From contig NZ_CAJFCL010000004.1 of the NCBI RefSeq assembly GCF_904063065.1, positions 1 to 64,000 of the forward strand: a stretch of 64,000 nt of DNA, in the 5' to 3' direction. The position numbers were made by a program, and so were the translations under genes. This stretch comes from Pseudomonas paraversuta. GTDB lineage: Bacteria > Pseudomonadota > Gammaproteobacteria > Pseudomonadales > Pseudomonadaceae. The notes beneath the pieces were generated by a model that was not told the DNA's origin, ran no database searches, and saw only the letters and a program-made list of their open reading frames with translations. Positions 16,629 to 25,125 of the stretch are shown here, one piece after another. Numbering within the stretch: the first letter of the stretch is position 1; every line of letters starts with the position of its first letter.

Positions 16629-16958
16629 TCACTTTTTAAGCGCTTGCCCACAGTACAAGCCTGACAGGGTTTGCATCACCGAGACCACTTCGAAGCTGGC
16701 GAGCGAGTAGAAAATATACTTCCCCATGCGACGGGTATTGACCATGCCTTCATCACGCAACACCCCGAGTTGTTGCGACAGCGTTGGCTGCCTGATGCCC
16801 GTCAGCGCCTCAAGCTCGCCGACATTGCGTTCGCCCTGGGTCAATTGGCAAAGCAGCAGCAGCCGGTCTTCGTTGGCCAGGGCTTTGAGTAGCGTGCAGG
16901 CTTTGGACGCAGAGTCGCGCAGAAGTCCGATTTCTTCGCTGGTTAGCTGAGCAGACAT
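16629..16958 (-). CDS. bigR: ArsR-family sulfide/persulfide-responsive repressor (BigR/SqrR type)
   Basis: This 109-residue winged-helix repressor has Cys37 (in LLLLCQL) and Cys103 (in GLYCG), separated by 66 residues exactly as Cys42 and Cys108 of Xylella BigR, whose disulfide or polysulfide bridge releases DNA. ArsR metal sites are absent. RQPTLSQQLGVLRDEG is the recognition helix region. It opens the operon bigR - SQR fusion - tauE and is divergent from the persulfide dioxygenase; an A/T dyad between them is the likely operator. Reactive sulfur would derepress both sides. Confidence 0.88.
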   Translation of the reverse strand: MSAQLTSEEIGLLRDSASKACTLLKALANEDRLLLLCQLTQGERNVGELEALTGIRQPTLSQQLGVLRDEGMVNTRRMGKYIFYSLASFEVVSVMQTLSGLYCGQALKK

Positions 16959-17000
16959 GGAAAGCTCCGGGACGTGATGATCGACAGTCTACGACCCGAT

Positions 17001-17020
17001 AATATATGTTTCAATATATT
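17001..17020. promoter_or_regulatory. Candidate BigR operator (A/T palindrome)
   Basis: AATATAT-gtttca-ATATATT is a perfect 7-bp inverted repeat with a 6-bp spacer, placed between bigR (start at 16958) and the dioxygenase gene (start at 17051). BigR/SqrR repressors bind A/T-rich dyads in such divergent promoters. Confidence 0.65.
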
Positions 17021-17050
17021 GAGTATTTACTGATCCATGGGAGGACCTTC

Positions 17051-17914
17051 ATGCACACCGAAATTCAAGGTTTCTTCGACGCCGTAACGTCGACCGTGAG
17101 CTACGTGGTCTATGAGGCTGACGGTGGCGAGTGCGCAATCATTGACCCGGTACTCGACTACGATGCCGCTGCCGGGCGTATCAGCACGACAGGCGCCGAC
17201 ACGATCGCCGCCTTCGTCCAGGCCCATGACCTGAAGGTGCAGTGGTTGCTGGAGACTCACGCCCATGCCGATCATCTGTCTGCCAGCGCCTACCTCAAGC
17301 GTACCCTGGGAGGCCGGATCGGCATCGGCGCGCCGATCACCCAGGTCCAGAGTGTGTTCCGTGACATCTACAACCTTGAGCCGGCATTCAAACTGGACGG
17401 TTCGCAGTTCGACCATTTGTTCCAGCCCGATGAGGAGTTCCGCATTGGCCGCCTGCACGTACGGGCACTGCACGTGCCGGGGCACACCCCGGCCGACATG
17501 GCCTATCAGGTAGAACACAGCAACCTGTTTGTGGGCGACACCCTGTTCATGCCCGATGTCGGCACCGCCCGCTGCGACTTCCCCGGGGGCGATGCGCAAC
17601 AGTTGTATCAATCGATCAGGAGGTTGCTGGCCCTGGCGCCAGAGACCCGACTATTCATGTGTCATGACTACCCGCCGGCAGGACGCGAAGCCACATGGTC
17701 AACCACCGTCGGCGAACAGCGCGCCAGCAATATCCATGTCAACGACAGCGTTGATCTGGCGGGTTTCGTCGACATGCGTACCGCCCGCGACGCCACGCTC
17801 GGGGTTCCGGCACTCTTGATTCCGGCCATTCAGATCAACATTCGGGCCGGTAACCTGCCGCCCGCCGATGACAGCGGTTTGTGCAGTCTGAAGATTCCCC
17901 TGAACCGGTTCTAA
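17051..17914 (+). CDS. blh: Persulfide dioxygenase-like metallo-beta-lactamase protein (Blh type)
   Basis: This 287-residue MBL-fold enzyme has the metal motif THAHADH (His70, His72, Asp74, His75), GHTPADMAY with the next His, GDTLFMPDVGTARCD with the bridging Asp and CHDY near the end of the fold. This ETHE1/Blh pattern belongs to persulfide dioxygenases, which use Fe(II) and oxygen to turn glutathione persulfide into sulfite. The ATG has a strong GGGAGGA site. It is divergent from bigR with the dyad between, and would act after the SQR-like enzyme in sulfide detoxification. Confidence 0.88.
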   Translation: MHTEIQGFFDAVTSTVSYVVYEADGGECAIIDPVLDYDAAAGRISTTGADTIAAFVQAHDLKVQWLLETHAHADHLSASAYLKRTLGGRIGIGAPITQVQSVFRDIYNLEPAFKLDGSQFDHLFQPDEEFRIGRLHVRALHVPGHTPADMAYQVEHSNLFVGDTLFMPDVGTARCDFPGGDAQQLYQSIRRLLALAPETRLFMCHDYPPAGREATWSTTVGEQRASNIHVNDSVDLAGFVDMRTARDATLGVPALLIPAIQINIRAGNLPPADDSGLCSLKIPLNRF

Positions 17915-17961
17915 ACCAGCCCGCCCCCTCATCCGCTCCGGCGGGGTTTGGGCCGCGCCCA

Positions 17962-17991
17962 TAAAAAATCCGGCCTGGGCCGGATTTTTTA
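17962..17991. terminator. Bidirectional intrinsic terminator
   Basis: A stem of aatccggcc with ggccggatt, flanked by A6 on the left and T6 on the right (17963-17990), gives a U-tract on both strands. It separates the dioxygenase gene from the RIO-kinase gene, which converge on it. Confidence 0.9.
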
Positions 17992-18000
17992 TTCATCGAA

Positions 18001-18894
18001 TTACTGCATCCAGGGTGGAGGCGGCTCTTCGGCTTTGCTCGGTGGCGCATCGTCCGCAGCACGTACGGCCTGACGGAACGCTTCGTCCAGACGCGCAGCT
18101 TCAATCTCGCGCATCACACCGCCAACATCGGCCAGCTCGTCCGGCTCGTCAAACTCACCGGTCAGCACGCTGCCCGGGTGCAACGTAGCCGCTTCGTAAA
18201 GCGCCCACATTTCCTTGGCGTACTTGGTGGTCTTGAGCTCCGGGGCAAAACGTCCGAAGTAGGAAGCCATGTTGCCCACGTCACGCTCCAGCATGCTGAA
18301 CGCGTGGTTGTTGCCCGCAGCATCGACCGCTTGCGGCAGGTCGATGATCACCGGCCCGGTAGGCGTCAGCAATACGTTGAATTCCGACAAGTCACCGTGG
18401 ACCAGACCGGTGCACAACATCAGCACTATCTGTTGAATCAGAAACCCGTGGAACTCGCGGGCCTGATCCGGCTCCAGCACCACGTCATTCAGACGCGGCG
18501 CAGCATCACCGTACTCATCGGCCACCAGCTCCATCAACAGCACGCCTTCCAGGAAGTCGTACGGCTTGGGAACCCGGACTCCGGCACCCGCCAAACGGAA
18601 CAGTGCTGCCACTTCGGCATTCTGCCAGGCATCTTCGGTTTCTTTACGACCGAACTTCGAGCCCTTGGCCATCGCTCGGGCCTGACGGCTGTTGCGAACC
18701 TTGCGACCCTCCTGATATTCGGCGGCCTGGCGAAAACTACGTTTGTTAGCCTCCTTATAAACCTTGGCGCATCGCAGCTCATTGCCGCAGCGGACTACGT
18801 ACACAGCTGCTTCTTTGCCACTCATGAGTGGGCGCAGCACCTCGTCGATCAGACCGTCTTCGATCAGGGGTTCTAAGCGTTTTGGAGTCTTCAT
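18001..18894 (-). CDS. RIO1-family protein kinase-like protein (PA4780 family)
   Basis: This 297-residue protein has a RIO kinase fold: SGKEAAVYVVRCG as the glycine loop with AKVYK for the ATP lysine, then HGDLSEFNVLL as the catalytic loop and IIDLPQA as the metal-binding DFG equivalent. Archaeal and eukaryotic RIO kinases act in ribosome maturation; the bacterial members are poorly characterised. The last 30 residues are low-complexity and proline-rich, ending in PPPPWMQ. It forms a single-gene unit ended by the bidirectional terminator. Kinase activity is likely because the catalytic residues are intact; the target is unknown. Confidence 0.86.
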   Translation of the reverse strand: MKTPKRLEPLIEDGLIDEVLRPLMSGKEAAVYVVRCGNELRCAKVYKEANKRSFRQAAEYQEGRKVRNSRQARAMAKGSKFGRKETEDAWQNAEVAALFRLAGAGVRVPKPYDFLEGVLLMELVADEYGDAAPRLNDVVLEPDQAREFHGFLIQQIVLMLCTGLVHGDLSEFNVLLTPTGPVIIDLPQAVDAAGNNHAFSMLERDVGNMASYFGRFAPELKTTKYAKEMWALYEAATLHPGSVLTGEFDEPDELADVGGVMREIEAARLDEAFRQAVRAADDAPPSKAEEPPPPWMQ

Positions 18895-19164
18895 CAGCTT
18901 TTATTGTGGGTCCTTTATTACCAAACACGCGAATGTCACTCGTTATACGGCAATCCACTCACCACGGGGAGAGGGGGGCCGTGTTAAGAGTCGCTTGTGT
19001 GCACTCCATGTGCCAACAAATCCGGAAAGTCGCTTCCTGCGCCAGCCGTCCCGAATGATAGACGAGCGCAAACTTTAGAGCATCGTCTAATCCAACCAGC
19101 GGTCATGCCGCCCCCGCCGGGAGCGCTTTTGTCCTTTGCAGGAGCGTCCCGCATAACGGGCGAA

Positions 19165-19956
19165 TCAATGCCTGAACAACTCGCCCGGGGTAAAGCCGAA
19201 CATTTTTTTGAATGCAGCAATAAAGGCCGACGTCGAGTCATAGCCACAGGACAACGCGGCGCCCGTCACACTGCCACCCTCCTCCAGCACCCTGAGCGAG
19301 GACAGCAAACGCATGCGCTGACGCCAACGGCGAAAACTCATCCCGGTTTCACGGGCAAACAAACGCATCAGGGTTTTCTGCGAAGTTCCCAGGCGCTCAG
19401 CCCACAGGCTCAGGCTGACCTCGGCATCCGGGCATGCGATCAGCTCATTGCACAGGCCCAGCAACCGCACATGCCGGGGCAATGGCAGCGAGAAGCCGAC
19501 CTGATTCAAGGCCGCCAGTTGATCAAGCAACACCTGCACCAGGCGCTGCTCGGGGCTGCCGCCTTCGGGGTACTCCACCGGCAACTCGCAGAAGTGCTTG
19601 ATCAACTCCCGGGCCAGCGGCGTTACCTCCAGGACCCGGCAATGCTCAGGCGCCCACAGGCAATCCTGCCGGCGTATATACAGACTGCGCATTTCAGCCC
19701 GGGTCGAGGTGACTACCTCATGCTCCAGCCCTGCCGGTATCCAGATCCCCCACTGCGGCGGGGCAAAGAAACTGCCTTCATCCGTGTGCACCCCCAGCAC
19801 GCCACTGATCGCGTACGAAAACTGCACCCAGTCATGCCGGTGACGCGGCGTCCACGAACCTGCCCCCAGACTTTCGGCACGGGCATACAGCGGCCGCGGC
19901 AAAACATCGAGCACCGGAATGGCACGCTGGGCGCTAGCTTGTCCGTTTGGCGGCAT
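19165..19956 (-). CDS. AraC-family transcriptional regulator
   Basis: This 263-residue protein has an N-terminal cupin-type effector domain (RHRHDWVQFSYAISG is the cupin signature) and a C-terminal double helix-turn-helix (SLWAERLGTSQKTLMRLF followed by GYDSTSAFIAAFKKMFG). This short AraC type is found near transporter genes. It is divergent from the SBF-type transporter gene with a gap of about 80 bases holding an ACGTC-N10-GACGT dyad (19978-19997), a possible binding site. The inducer is unknown. Confidence 0.85.
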   Translation of the reverse strand: MPPNGQASAQRAIPVLDVLPRPLYARAESLGAGSWTPRHRHDWVQFSYAISGVLGVHTDEGSFFAPPQWGIWIPAGLEHEVVTSTRAEMRSLYIRRQDCLWAPEHCRVLEVTPLARELIKHFCELPVEYPEGGSPEQRLVQVLLDQLAALNQVGFSLPLPRHVRLLGLCNELIACPDAEVSLSLWAERLGTSQKTLMRLFARETGMSFRRWRQRMRLLSSLRVLEEGGSVTGAALSCGYDSTSAFIAAFKKMFGFTPGELFRH

Positions 19957-20038
19957 TGGTTGGCCTTATATCGCAAGACGTCAGATAAATCCGACGTTAG
20001 GCTAAGTCATCATTTCTTACAATATCGCGGTGCCCGGA

Positions 20039-21067
20039 ATGCCTGTGCTCAAACATCTCAAACGAATGTTCACCGACTGGTTTCTGTGCGGGATGCTGCT
20101 AGCGACATTTCTGGCCTATGTATTCCCCCATTTCGGCAGCACCGGCGGCGCCATGCATGCCGAGTGGGTGATCAATATCGGCGTGTTCCTGGTGTTTTTC
20201 CTGCACGGGGTCAATCTGTCCAGTGAACAGATCAGCCACGGCCTGAAAAACATTCGCCTGCACTTCATGGTGCAAGGCTTCACCTTTATTGCCTTTCCGC
20301 TGATCTGGGTGGTGGCCAACAAACTGTTGGGCGCCCATATCCCGCCCTTGCTGATGCTGGGGTTCTTCTACCTGTGCGCGTTGCCCTCGACCATTTCATC
20401 CTCCGTGGCACTCACCGGGAGCGCGGGCGGCAACGTGCCGGCAGCGATTCTCAATGCCAGCCTGTCCAGCGTTCTGGGGATATTCCTGACCCCGTTACTG
20501 GTCAGCTTTGTGGTCGGCAGCGGCGCCGGCGGGATCGATCTGGGCTCAACCTTGCTCGATCTGTGCGCCATGCTGTTATTGCCACTGGTATTGGGCCAAC
20601 TACTGCGCCCGCTGATTGGACGCTTCTTCGCCCGCCACAAGCGCTATACCAACATCGCCGACAAAGTGGTGATTCTGCTGCTGGTGTACGCCGCGTTCTG
20701 CAACTCGATGGTCTCCGGCATGTGGCAACAACAGGGTACTTCGGTGATATTCAGCGCCCTGGCCGGCAGTGCGCTATTGCTCGCAGTTATCCTGTGGCTG
20801 ACCACCCGCACCGCTCGGGCCCTGAAATTCAGCACTGCAGATGAAATTGCCGCCGTGTTCTGCGCCAGCAAAAAATCCCTGGCCGCCGGCGCCCCCATGG
20901 CAGCGCTGATCTTTGGAGCCAACCCGGGGCTGGGCCTGATTCTGCTGCCGATCATGATCTACCACCCGCTGCAACTGATCGTCTGCTCGGTGATGGCTGA
21001 AAGCTACGCCACCCGTAACCGAGAACAAGCCGCCGCTCAAAACCAGGCCATCGCGCCCGCCCGCTAA
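20039..21067 (+). CDS. SBF-like (bile acid:sodium symporter family) transporter
   Basis: This inner-membrane protein of about 342 residues has nine or ten hydrophobic helices and resembles the SLC10A7/SBF-like branch of the bile acid:sodium symporter family. GNVPAAILNASLSSVLGIFLTPLL and the FCASKKSLAAGAPMA loop are family hallmarks. The substrate is unknown; bile acids are unlikely in this organism. I chose the ATG at 20039; a GTG three codons earlier is possible and neither has a strong ribosome site. The divergent AraC gene probably regulates it. Confidence 0.83.
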   Translation: MPVLKHLKRMFTDWFLCGMLLATFLAYVFPHFGSTGGAMHAEWVINIGVFLVFFLHGVNLSSEQISHGLKNIRLHFMVQGFTFIAFPLIWVVANKLLGAHIPPLLMLGFFYLCALPSTISSSVALTGSAGGNVPAAILNASLSSVLGIFLTPLLVSFVVGSGAGGIDLGSTLLDLCAMLLLPLVLGQLLRPLIGRFFARHKRYTNIADKVVILLLVYAAFCNSMVSGMWQQQGTSVIFSALAGSALLLAVILWLTTRTARALKFSTADEIAAVFCASKKSLAAGAPMAALIFGANPGLGLILLPIMIYHPLQLIVCSVMAESYATRNREQAAAQNQAIAPAR

Positions 21068-21083
21068 CCTGCACAATGCTCCG

Positions 21084-21103
21084 GGAGCTGGCTTGCCAGC
21101 TCC
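21084..21103. repeat. REP-like hairpin (GGAGCTGGC)
   Basis: GGAGCTGGC-tt-GCCAGCTCC is a perfect 9-bp stem with a 2-base spacer, lying between the ends of the converging transporter and thiolase genes. It shares GGGAGCTGGC with the hairpins near 9250 and 50822. Confidence 0.75.
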
Positions 21104-21115
21104 ACTGGGTTCGGC

Positions 21116-22390
21116 TCAGCGCTCAATAATTGCCGTCACCCCCTGGCCGCCTGCGGCGCAAATCGAGATCAGGCCCCGGCCTTTGCCGGCGGTGGCGAGC
21201 AGCTTGGACATGTTGGTGAGGATCCGTCCGCCCGTCGCGGCAAACGGATGCCCCGCTGCCAGTGAACTGCCCTTGACGTTGAGCTTGCTGCGATCAATAG
21301 AACCCAGCGGGGCATCAAGGCCAAGCCGGGTTTTGCAATAGTCTGCGTCTTCCCAGGCCTTCAGGGTACAGAGCACCTGTGCCGCAAAGGCCTCATGAAT
21401 TTCGTAGTAGTCAAAGTCCTGCAATGTCAGACCATTGCGCGCCAGCAGTCGTGGGACGGCATACACCGGGGCCATCAGCAAACCCTCCGCGCCATGCACA
21501 AAATCCACCGCTGCCGTTTCGCCGTCGCGAAAATACGCCAGAATCGGCAGACCACGTGCCCGGGCCCACTCTTCACTGGCCAATAACACCACAGAAGCGC
21601 CGTCGGTCAGCGGTGTTGAGTTGCCGGCCGTCAGCGTGCCCTTGGCGCTTCGCTCGAATACCGGTTTAAGGGCCGCCAGCTTCTCCAGGGTCAGGTCCGG
21701 ACGCAGATTGTTATCGCGGCTCAAGCCCAGAAACGGCGTAATCAAATCGTCTTCCCAGCCCGCGTGATAGGCCGCCGTCAATGCCTGGTGACTGTGCAGG
21801 GCCAGCTCATCCTGCTCGATGCGGGGGATGTTCCAGGTTTGCGCCATCAGCTCGCAGTGCTGGCCCATCGACAGCCCGGTACGCGGTTCACCGTTACGCG
21901 GAAACTCGGGCTTCAAAAAGTGCGGCCGTAATTGCAGCAAGGTTTTGAACTTGTCCACAGGTGCCTTGGTGCGATTGAACTGCAGCAGCCATTTACGCAG
22001 CCCGTCATTCAGGCCGATCGGCGCATCAGATGTGGTGTCGACGCCACCGGCAATCGCGCATTCGATCTGCCCCAAGGCAATTTTATTGGCCACCAGCAAT
22101 GCAGCTTCAAGGCCCGTGCCGCAGGCCTGCTGTACGTCATAGGCCGGGGTTTGCGGCGACAGCCGGGAGCCCAGCACGCACTCGCGGGTCAGGCTGAAGT
22201 CGCGGGAATCCTTGAGCACCGCCCCGGCCACCACCTCCCCCATCCGTAGCCCGTGCAAGCTGTACCGCTCGATCAGACCTTCCAGAGCGGCGGTCAGCAT
22301 GTCCTGATTACTGGCATTCGCATAAGGCCCATTGGAACGGGCAAACGGGATTCGGTTACCGCCAATAATGGCTACACGACGCAGACTCAT
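21116..22390 (-). CDS. Thiolase (acetyl-CoA C-acyltransferase, FadA2/FadI-like)
   Basis: This 424-residue thiolase has the nucleophilic cysteine in QQACGTG (about residue 90), EIHEAFAAQ with the activating His and CAAGGQG with the second Cys near the C-terminus. Thiolases cleave or form beta-ketoacyl-CoA. The FadI-like length and sequence suggest trifunctional-type or FadA2-type substrates. The ATG at 22390 is favoured over a GTG three codons earlier because an AGGG site lies 8 bases upstream. It is divergent from fabG and maoC genes with an inverted repeat between. Confidence 0.87.
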   Translation of the reverse strand: MSLRRVAIIGGNRIPFARSNGPYANASNQDMLTAALEGLIERYSLHGLRMGEVVAGAVLKDSRDFSLTRECVLGSRLSPQTPAYDVQQACGTGLEAALLVANKIALGQIECAIAGGVDTTSDAPIGLNDGLRKWLLQFNRTKAPVDKFKTLLQLRPHFLKPEFPRNGEPRTGLSMGQHCELMAQTWNIPRIEQDELALHSHQALTAAYHAGWEDDLITPFLGLSRDNNLRPDLTLEKLAALKPVFERSAKGTLTAGNSTPLTDGASVVLLASEEWARARGLPILAYFRDGETAAVDFVHGAEGLLMAPVYAVPRLLARNGLTLQDFDYYEIHEAFAAQVLCTLKAWEDADYCKTRLGLDAPLGSIDRSKLNVKGSSLAAGHPFAATGGRILTNMSKLLATAGKGRGLISICAAGGQGVTAIIER

Positions 22391-22419
22391 ACGATTCACC
22401 CTATTCTCTTACGGTCAAT

Positions 22420-22457
22420 GTTCGTAACAAGCGTAGGTCTTATCGCTGATAACGAAC
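22420..22457. promoter_or_regulatory. Candidate operator in the thiolase/fabG divergent promoter
   Basis: An imperfect inverted repeat, GTTCGTAACAAGCG (22420-22433) and CGCTGATAACGAAC (22444-22457), matches at 11 of 14 positions with a 10-bp spacer. It lies midway between two divergent genes of fatty-acid type metabolism, so a regulator that senses acyl-CoA could bind there. No regulator gene is adjacent. Confidence 0.45.
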
Positions 22458-22512
22458 GACCCACCCGTGTTTGTGGTCAACCCTTTGAACCCAATCTGTC
22501 GGAGAGTGTTCC

Positions 22513-23865
22513 ATGTCAGACCGTTATATCGACTTCGTCAACTCATCCCTCGGCCAGCGTCTGGTCGGCGCGTTGGGGCTGCCGTCACCGGTGCGACTGG
22601 AACGCTGGCAGGCTGGACGGCTACGCCCCATCGAGGGGCCGCTCTTGATTGGCGGCGGTAGCCTGGCCGCAGAGGTCAACAGCTTTGCCGCCAAACTGAC
22701 CGACGCTGTATTCAGTTACGGGCCTGAACCCCTGGTCGCCACACCCTGGATTCCAGGTACCGGCCCCAAACTCAAGGCGGTGGTGTTCGACGCCAGCGAG
22801 CTCTTGCACACCGACCAACTCAAACAGTTGCGCGAGTTCTTTCAGCCCTTGCTGCGCAGCCTTGAGCACAGTGCCCATCTGCTTATTTTGGGCCGGGCGC
22901 CTGAAACATTGAGCGATCCATTCGCTGCCAGTGCCCAGCGCGCCCTTGAAGGCTTCAGTCGCTCACTGGCCAAGGAGTTGCGCAACGGCGGCACCTTGCA
23001 GCTGCTGTATGTCGGCCAGGGTGCCGAAGACCAGCTTGAAGGCGCCCTGCGGTTCTTCCTGTCACCCAAAAGTGCTTATGTCAGCGGTCAGGTCATACGC
23101 CTTGGCACCTGCGCCACCCGGGTTCAGGACTGGACCCGGCCGCTGGCAGGACGCAAGGCACTGGTCACCGGCGCCGCCCGTGGCATTGGCGCGTCCATTG
23201 CCGAAACCCTGGCCAGGGACGGCGCCGAAGTGATCCTGCTGGATGTACCACCGGCCAAGACTGACCTCGACGCCTTGGCTGCACGCCTGGACGGACGCAG
23301 TATCACTCTGGATATATGTGCCGCTGACGCCGCCGCCCAACTTATCCAGCAGTTGCCGGACGGCATCGACATCGTGGTGCATAACGCCGGCATCACCCGT
23401 GACAAAACCCTGGCCAACATGACCCCCGAATTCTGGGACGCAGTGCTCGCGGTCAACCTCAACGCACCGCAAGTGCTGACCAAAGCCCTGCTCGACAGCG
23501 GCACCCTGCGCGATAACGGCCGGGTCATTTTGCTCGCCTCCATCAGCGGCATTGCCGGCAATCGCGGCCAAACCAACTACGCCGCCAGCAAAGCCGGGCT
23601 GATTGGCCTGGCGCAGGCCTGGGCGCCGCTGCTGAGTGAGCGCGGCATCAGCATCAATGCCGTGGCGCCGGGGTTTATCGAAACCCAAATGACCGCCCAC
23701 ATTCCGTTTGCCCTGCGCGAAGCAGGCCGGCGCATGAGCTCGCTGGGCCAGGGTGGCCTGCCCCAGGACGTTGCCGAAGCCGTAGCCTGGCTCAGCCAGC
23801 CGGGTTCGGGGGCCGTCAGCGGGCAAGCGCTGCGGGTATGCGGTCAAAGTATTCTGGGGGCATAA
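22513..23865 (+). CDS. High-molecular-weight 3-oxoacyl-ACP/CoA reductase (FabG4-like)
   Basis: This 450-residue protein has an N-terminal domain of about 200 residues without a cofactor motif and a C-terminal SDR domain. The SDR domain has TGAARGIGASIAETLA near residue 222, HNAGITRDKTLANM and the catalytic YAASKAG. That two-domain layout is the FabG4 type, NADH-dependent reductases acting on beta-ketoacyl-CoA or -ACP. The ATG follows a GGAGAG site. It is followed after 3 bases by a MaoC-type dehydratase and is divergent from the thiolase, so the three could carry out successive beta-oxidation-type steps. Confidence 0.86.
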   Translation: MSDRYIDFVNSSLGQRLVGALGLPSPVRLERWQAGRLRPIEGPLLIGGGSLAAEVNSFAAKLTDAVFSYGPEPLVATPWIPGTGPKLKAVVFDASELLHTDQLKQLREFFQPLLRSLEHSAHLLILGRAPETLSDPFAASAQRALEGFSRSLAKELRNGGTLQLLYVGQGAEDQLEGALRFFLSPKSAYVSGQVIRLGTCATRVQDWTRPLAGRKALVTGAARGIGASIAETLARDGAEVILLDVPPAKTDLDALAARLDGRSITLDICAADAAAQLIQQLPDGIDIVVHNAGITRDKTLANMTPEFWDAVLAVNLNAPQVLTKALLDSGTLRDNGRVILLASISGIAGNRGQTNYAASKAGLIGLAQAWAPLLSERGISINAVAPGFIETQMTAHIPFALREAGRRMSSLGQGGLPQDVAEAVAWLSQPGSGAVSGQALRVCGQSILGA

Positions 23866-23868
23866 ACC

Positions 23869-24723
23869 ATGAGCGTGAATTGGCAGGATCTCGGTAACCC
23901 GCCGCATTTACCCGCGCTGTACGCCCATGCGGCGGCCAAACGTAAAATCATCGGCAACACCCTGCCAGAACAGGGTTTGCGCTGCTGGGTAGAGGTCCAG
24001 GCCAAACCGCTGGCCGCGTTCCGTGACGTCTGCGCACTGGCGCCAGGGCCGCTGCTGCCGCCGACCTATCCCCATGTTCTGGCGTTCGGTCTGCAAATGC
24101 AGTTGCTGACCGACAAGAGCTTTCCCTTCCCCCTGCTGGGCTTGATTCACCTGACCAATCGCATTCGCGTGTTGCGCCCGATGGGCGGGGTAACGCAATT
24201 GCGCATCGGGGTATTTGTCCACAACCTGCAAAAACACGCCAAGGGCGCCACCTTCGATGTGGTCACCCAGGTTGACGACTTGATCGGGCCATTGTGGGAG
24301 GCCGACAGCACCTTGCTGTGCAAAGGCGTCGAGCTGCCGGGCGACGTAGCTCAACCCGGTGCACAGCAGCCGGTGGCGATGAACGAGCTGACCCGCTGGT
24401 TCGCCCCGGCCAATATCGGCCGCCGCTATGCCAGGGTCTCGGGCGACTACAACCCCATTCACCTGAGTGCCGCCAGCGCCAGACTGTTCGGCCTTCCCAG
24501 TGCCATCGCCCATGGCTTGTGGCTCGAGGCCCGGGCCCTGGCGGCCCTCGACTCGCACCTGCCCAAGGCCAACGTCGAGATCAGCGTGGCCTTCAAAAAA
24601 CCGGTACGTCTGCCCAGTGAGGTGATCCTGCTCAGTAGCGCGGCGGGCTCCAGCGGCGACTTCCAGCTCAACGGCCACGGCGATCTGCTGCACATGTCCG
24701 GCAACTGGCGGCCGATCAGCTAG
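23869..24723 (+). CDS. MaoC-family (R)-hydroxyacyl dehydratase, HtdX-like
   Basis: This 284-residue double hot-dog protein has its second half carrying the hydratase 2 motif YARVSGDYNPIHLSAASARLFG (Asp and His of the catalytic dyad) followed by IAHGLWLEARAL. The first half looks like a degenerate hot-dog. Such enzymes hydrate or dehydrate enoyl/3-hydroxyacyl thioesters. The gene begins 3 bases after the fabG stop, so the two are translationally linked. Chain length and carrier (CoA or ACP) cannot be read from the sequence. Confidence 0.86.
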   Translation: MSVNWQDLGNPPHLPALYAHAAAKRKIIGNTLPEQGLRCWVEVQAKPLAAFRDVCALAPGPLLPPTYPHVLAFGLQMQLLTDKSFPFPLLGLIHLTNRIRVLRPMGGVTQLRIGVFVHNLQKHAKGATFDVVTQVDDLIGPLWEADSTLLCKGVELPGDVAQPGAQQPVAMNELTRWFAPANIGRRYARVSGDYNPIHLSAASARLFGLPSAIAHGLWLEARALAALDSHLPKANVEISVAFKKPVRLPSEVILLSSAAGSSGDFQLNGHGDLLHMSGNWRPIS

Positions 24724-24819
24724 CGCCCACAGGGTATAGCCACCGGCTAGTAGCGCCTTTCACTTGCGCCAACTTCTGTTCGGCCGCAAGCTTTGCGCCT
24801 TCTGGAGAGCACACCCTCG

Positions 24820-25125
24820 ATGAACCTCGACGAACTGACCAAACGCCTGCACCGCATCCGCGATAACAATCACTGGAAACAGTTTCACAGCCCGAAAAAC
24901 CTGGCCATGGCGGCCAGTGTTGAAATGGCCGAGCTGGTGGAAATTTTTCAGTGGCTGAGCGAAGACCAATCGCGCCAGCTCCCCGCCGACCAACTGGCCC
25001 ACGCCGGGCAGGAGGTGGGGGACATCGTGCTGTACTTGCTGTTGCTGTGCAGCGAACTCGGACTGGACATGAACGAAGTGGTGCGCAACAAACTGGCCGA
25101 CAGCGAAAGGCGTTTCAGCAAATGA
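24820..25125 (+). CDS. MazG-like nucleotide pyrophosphohydrolase
   Basis: This 101-residue all-alpha NTP pyrophosphohydrolase of the MazG/RS21-C6 type carries EMAELVEIFQW and the metal-binding EVGDIVLYLLLL (the ExxD helix). These enzymes hydrolyse non-canonical or surplus dNTPs, with dCTP as the RS21-C6 preference. The ATG at 24820 is 12 bases from GGAG; a TTG upstream at 24793 is possible. The stop overlaps the start of cmoM by 4 bases (ATGA), so the two genes are co-translated. Confidence 0.83.
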   Translation: MNLDELTKRLHRIRDNNHWKQFHSPKNLAMAASVEMAELVEIFQWLSEDQSRQLPADQLAHAGQEVGDIVLYLLLLCSELGLDMNEVVRNKLADSERRFSK

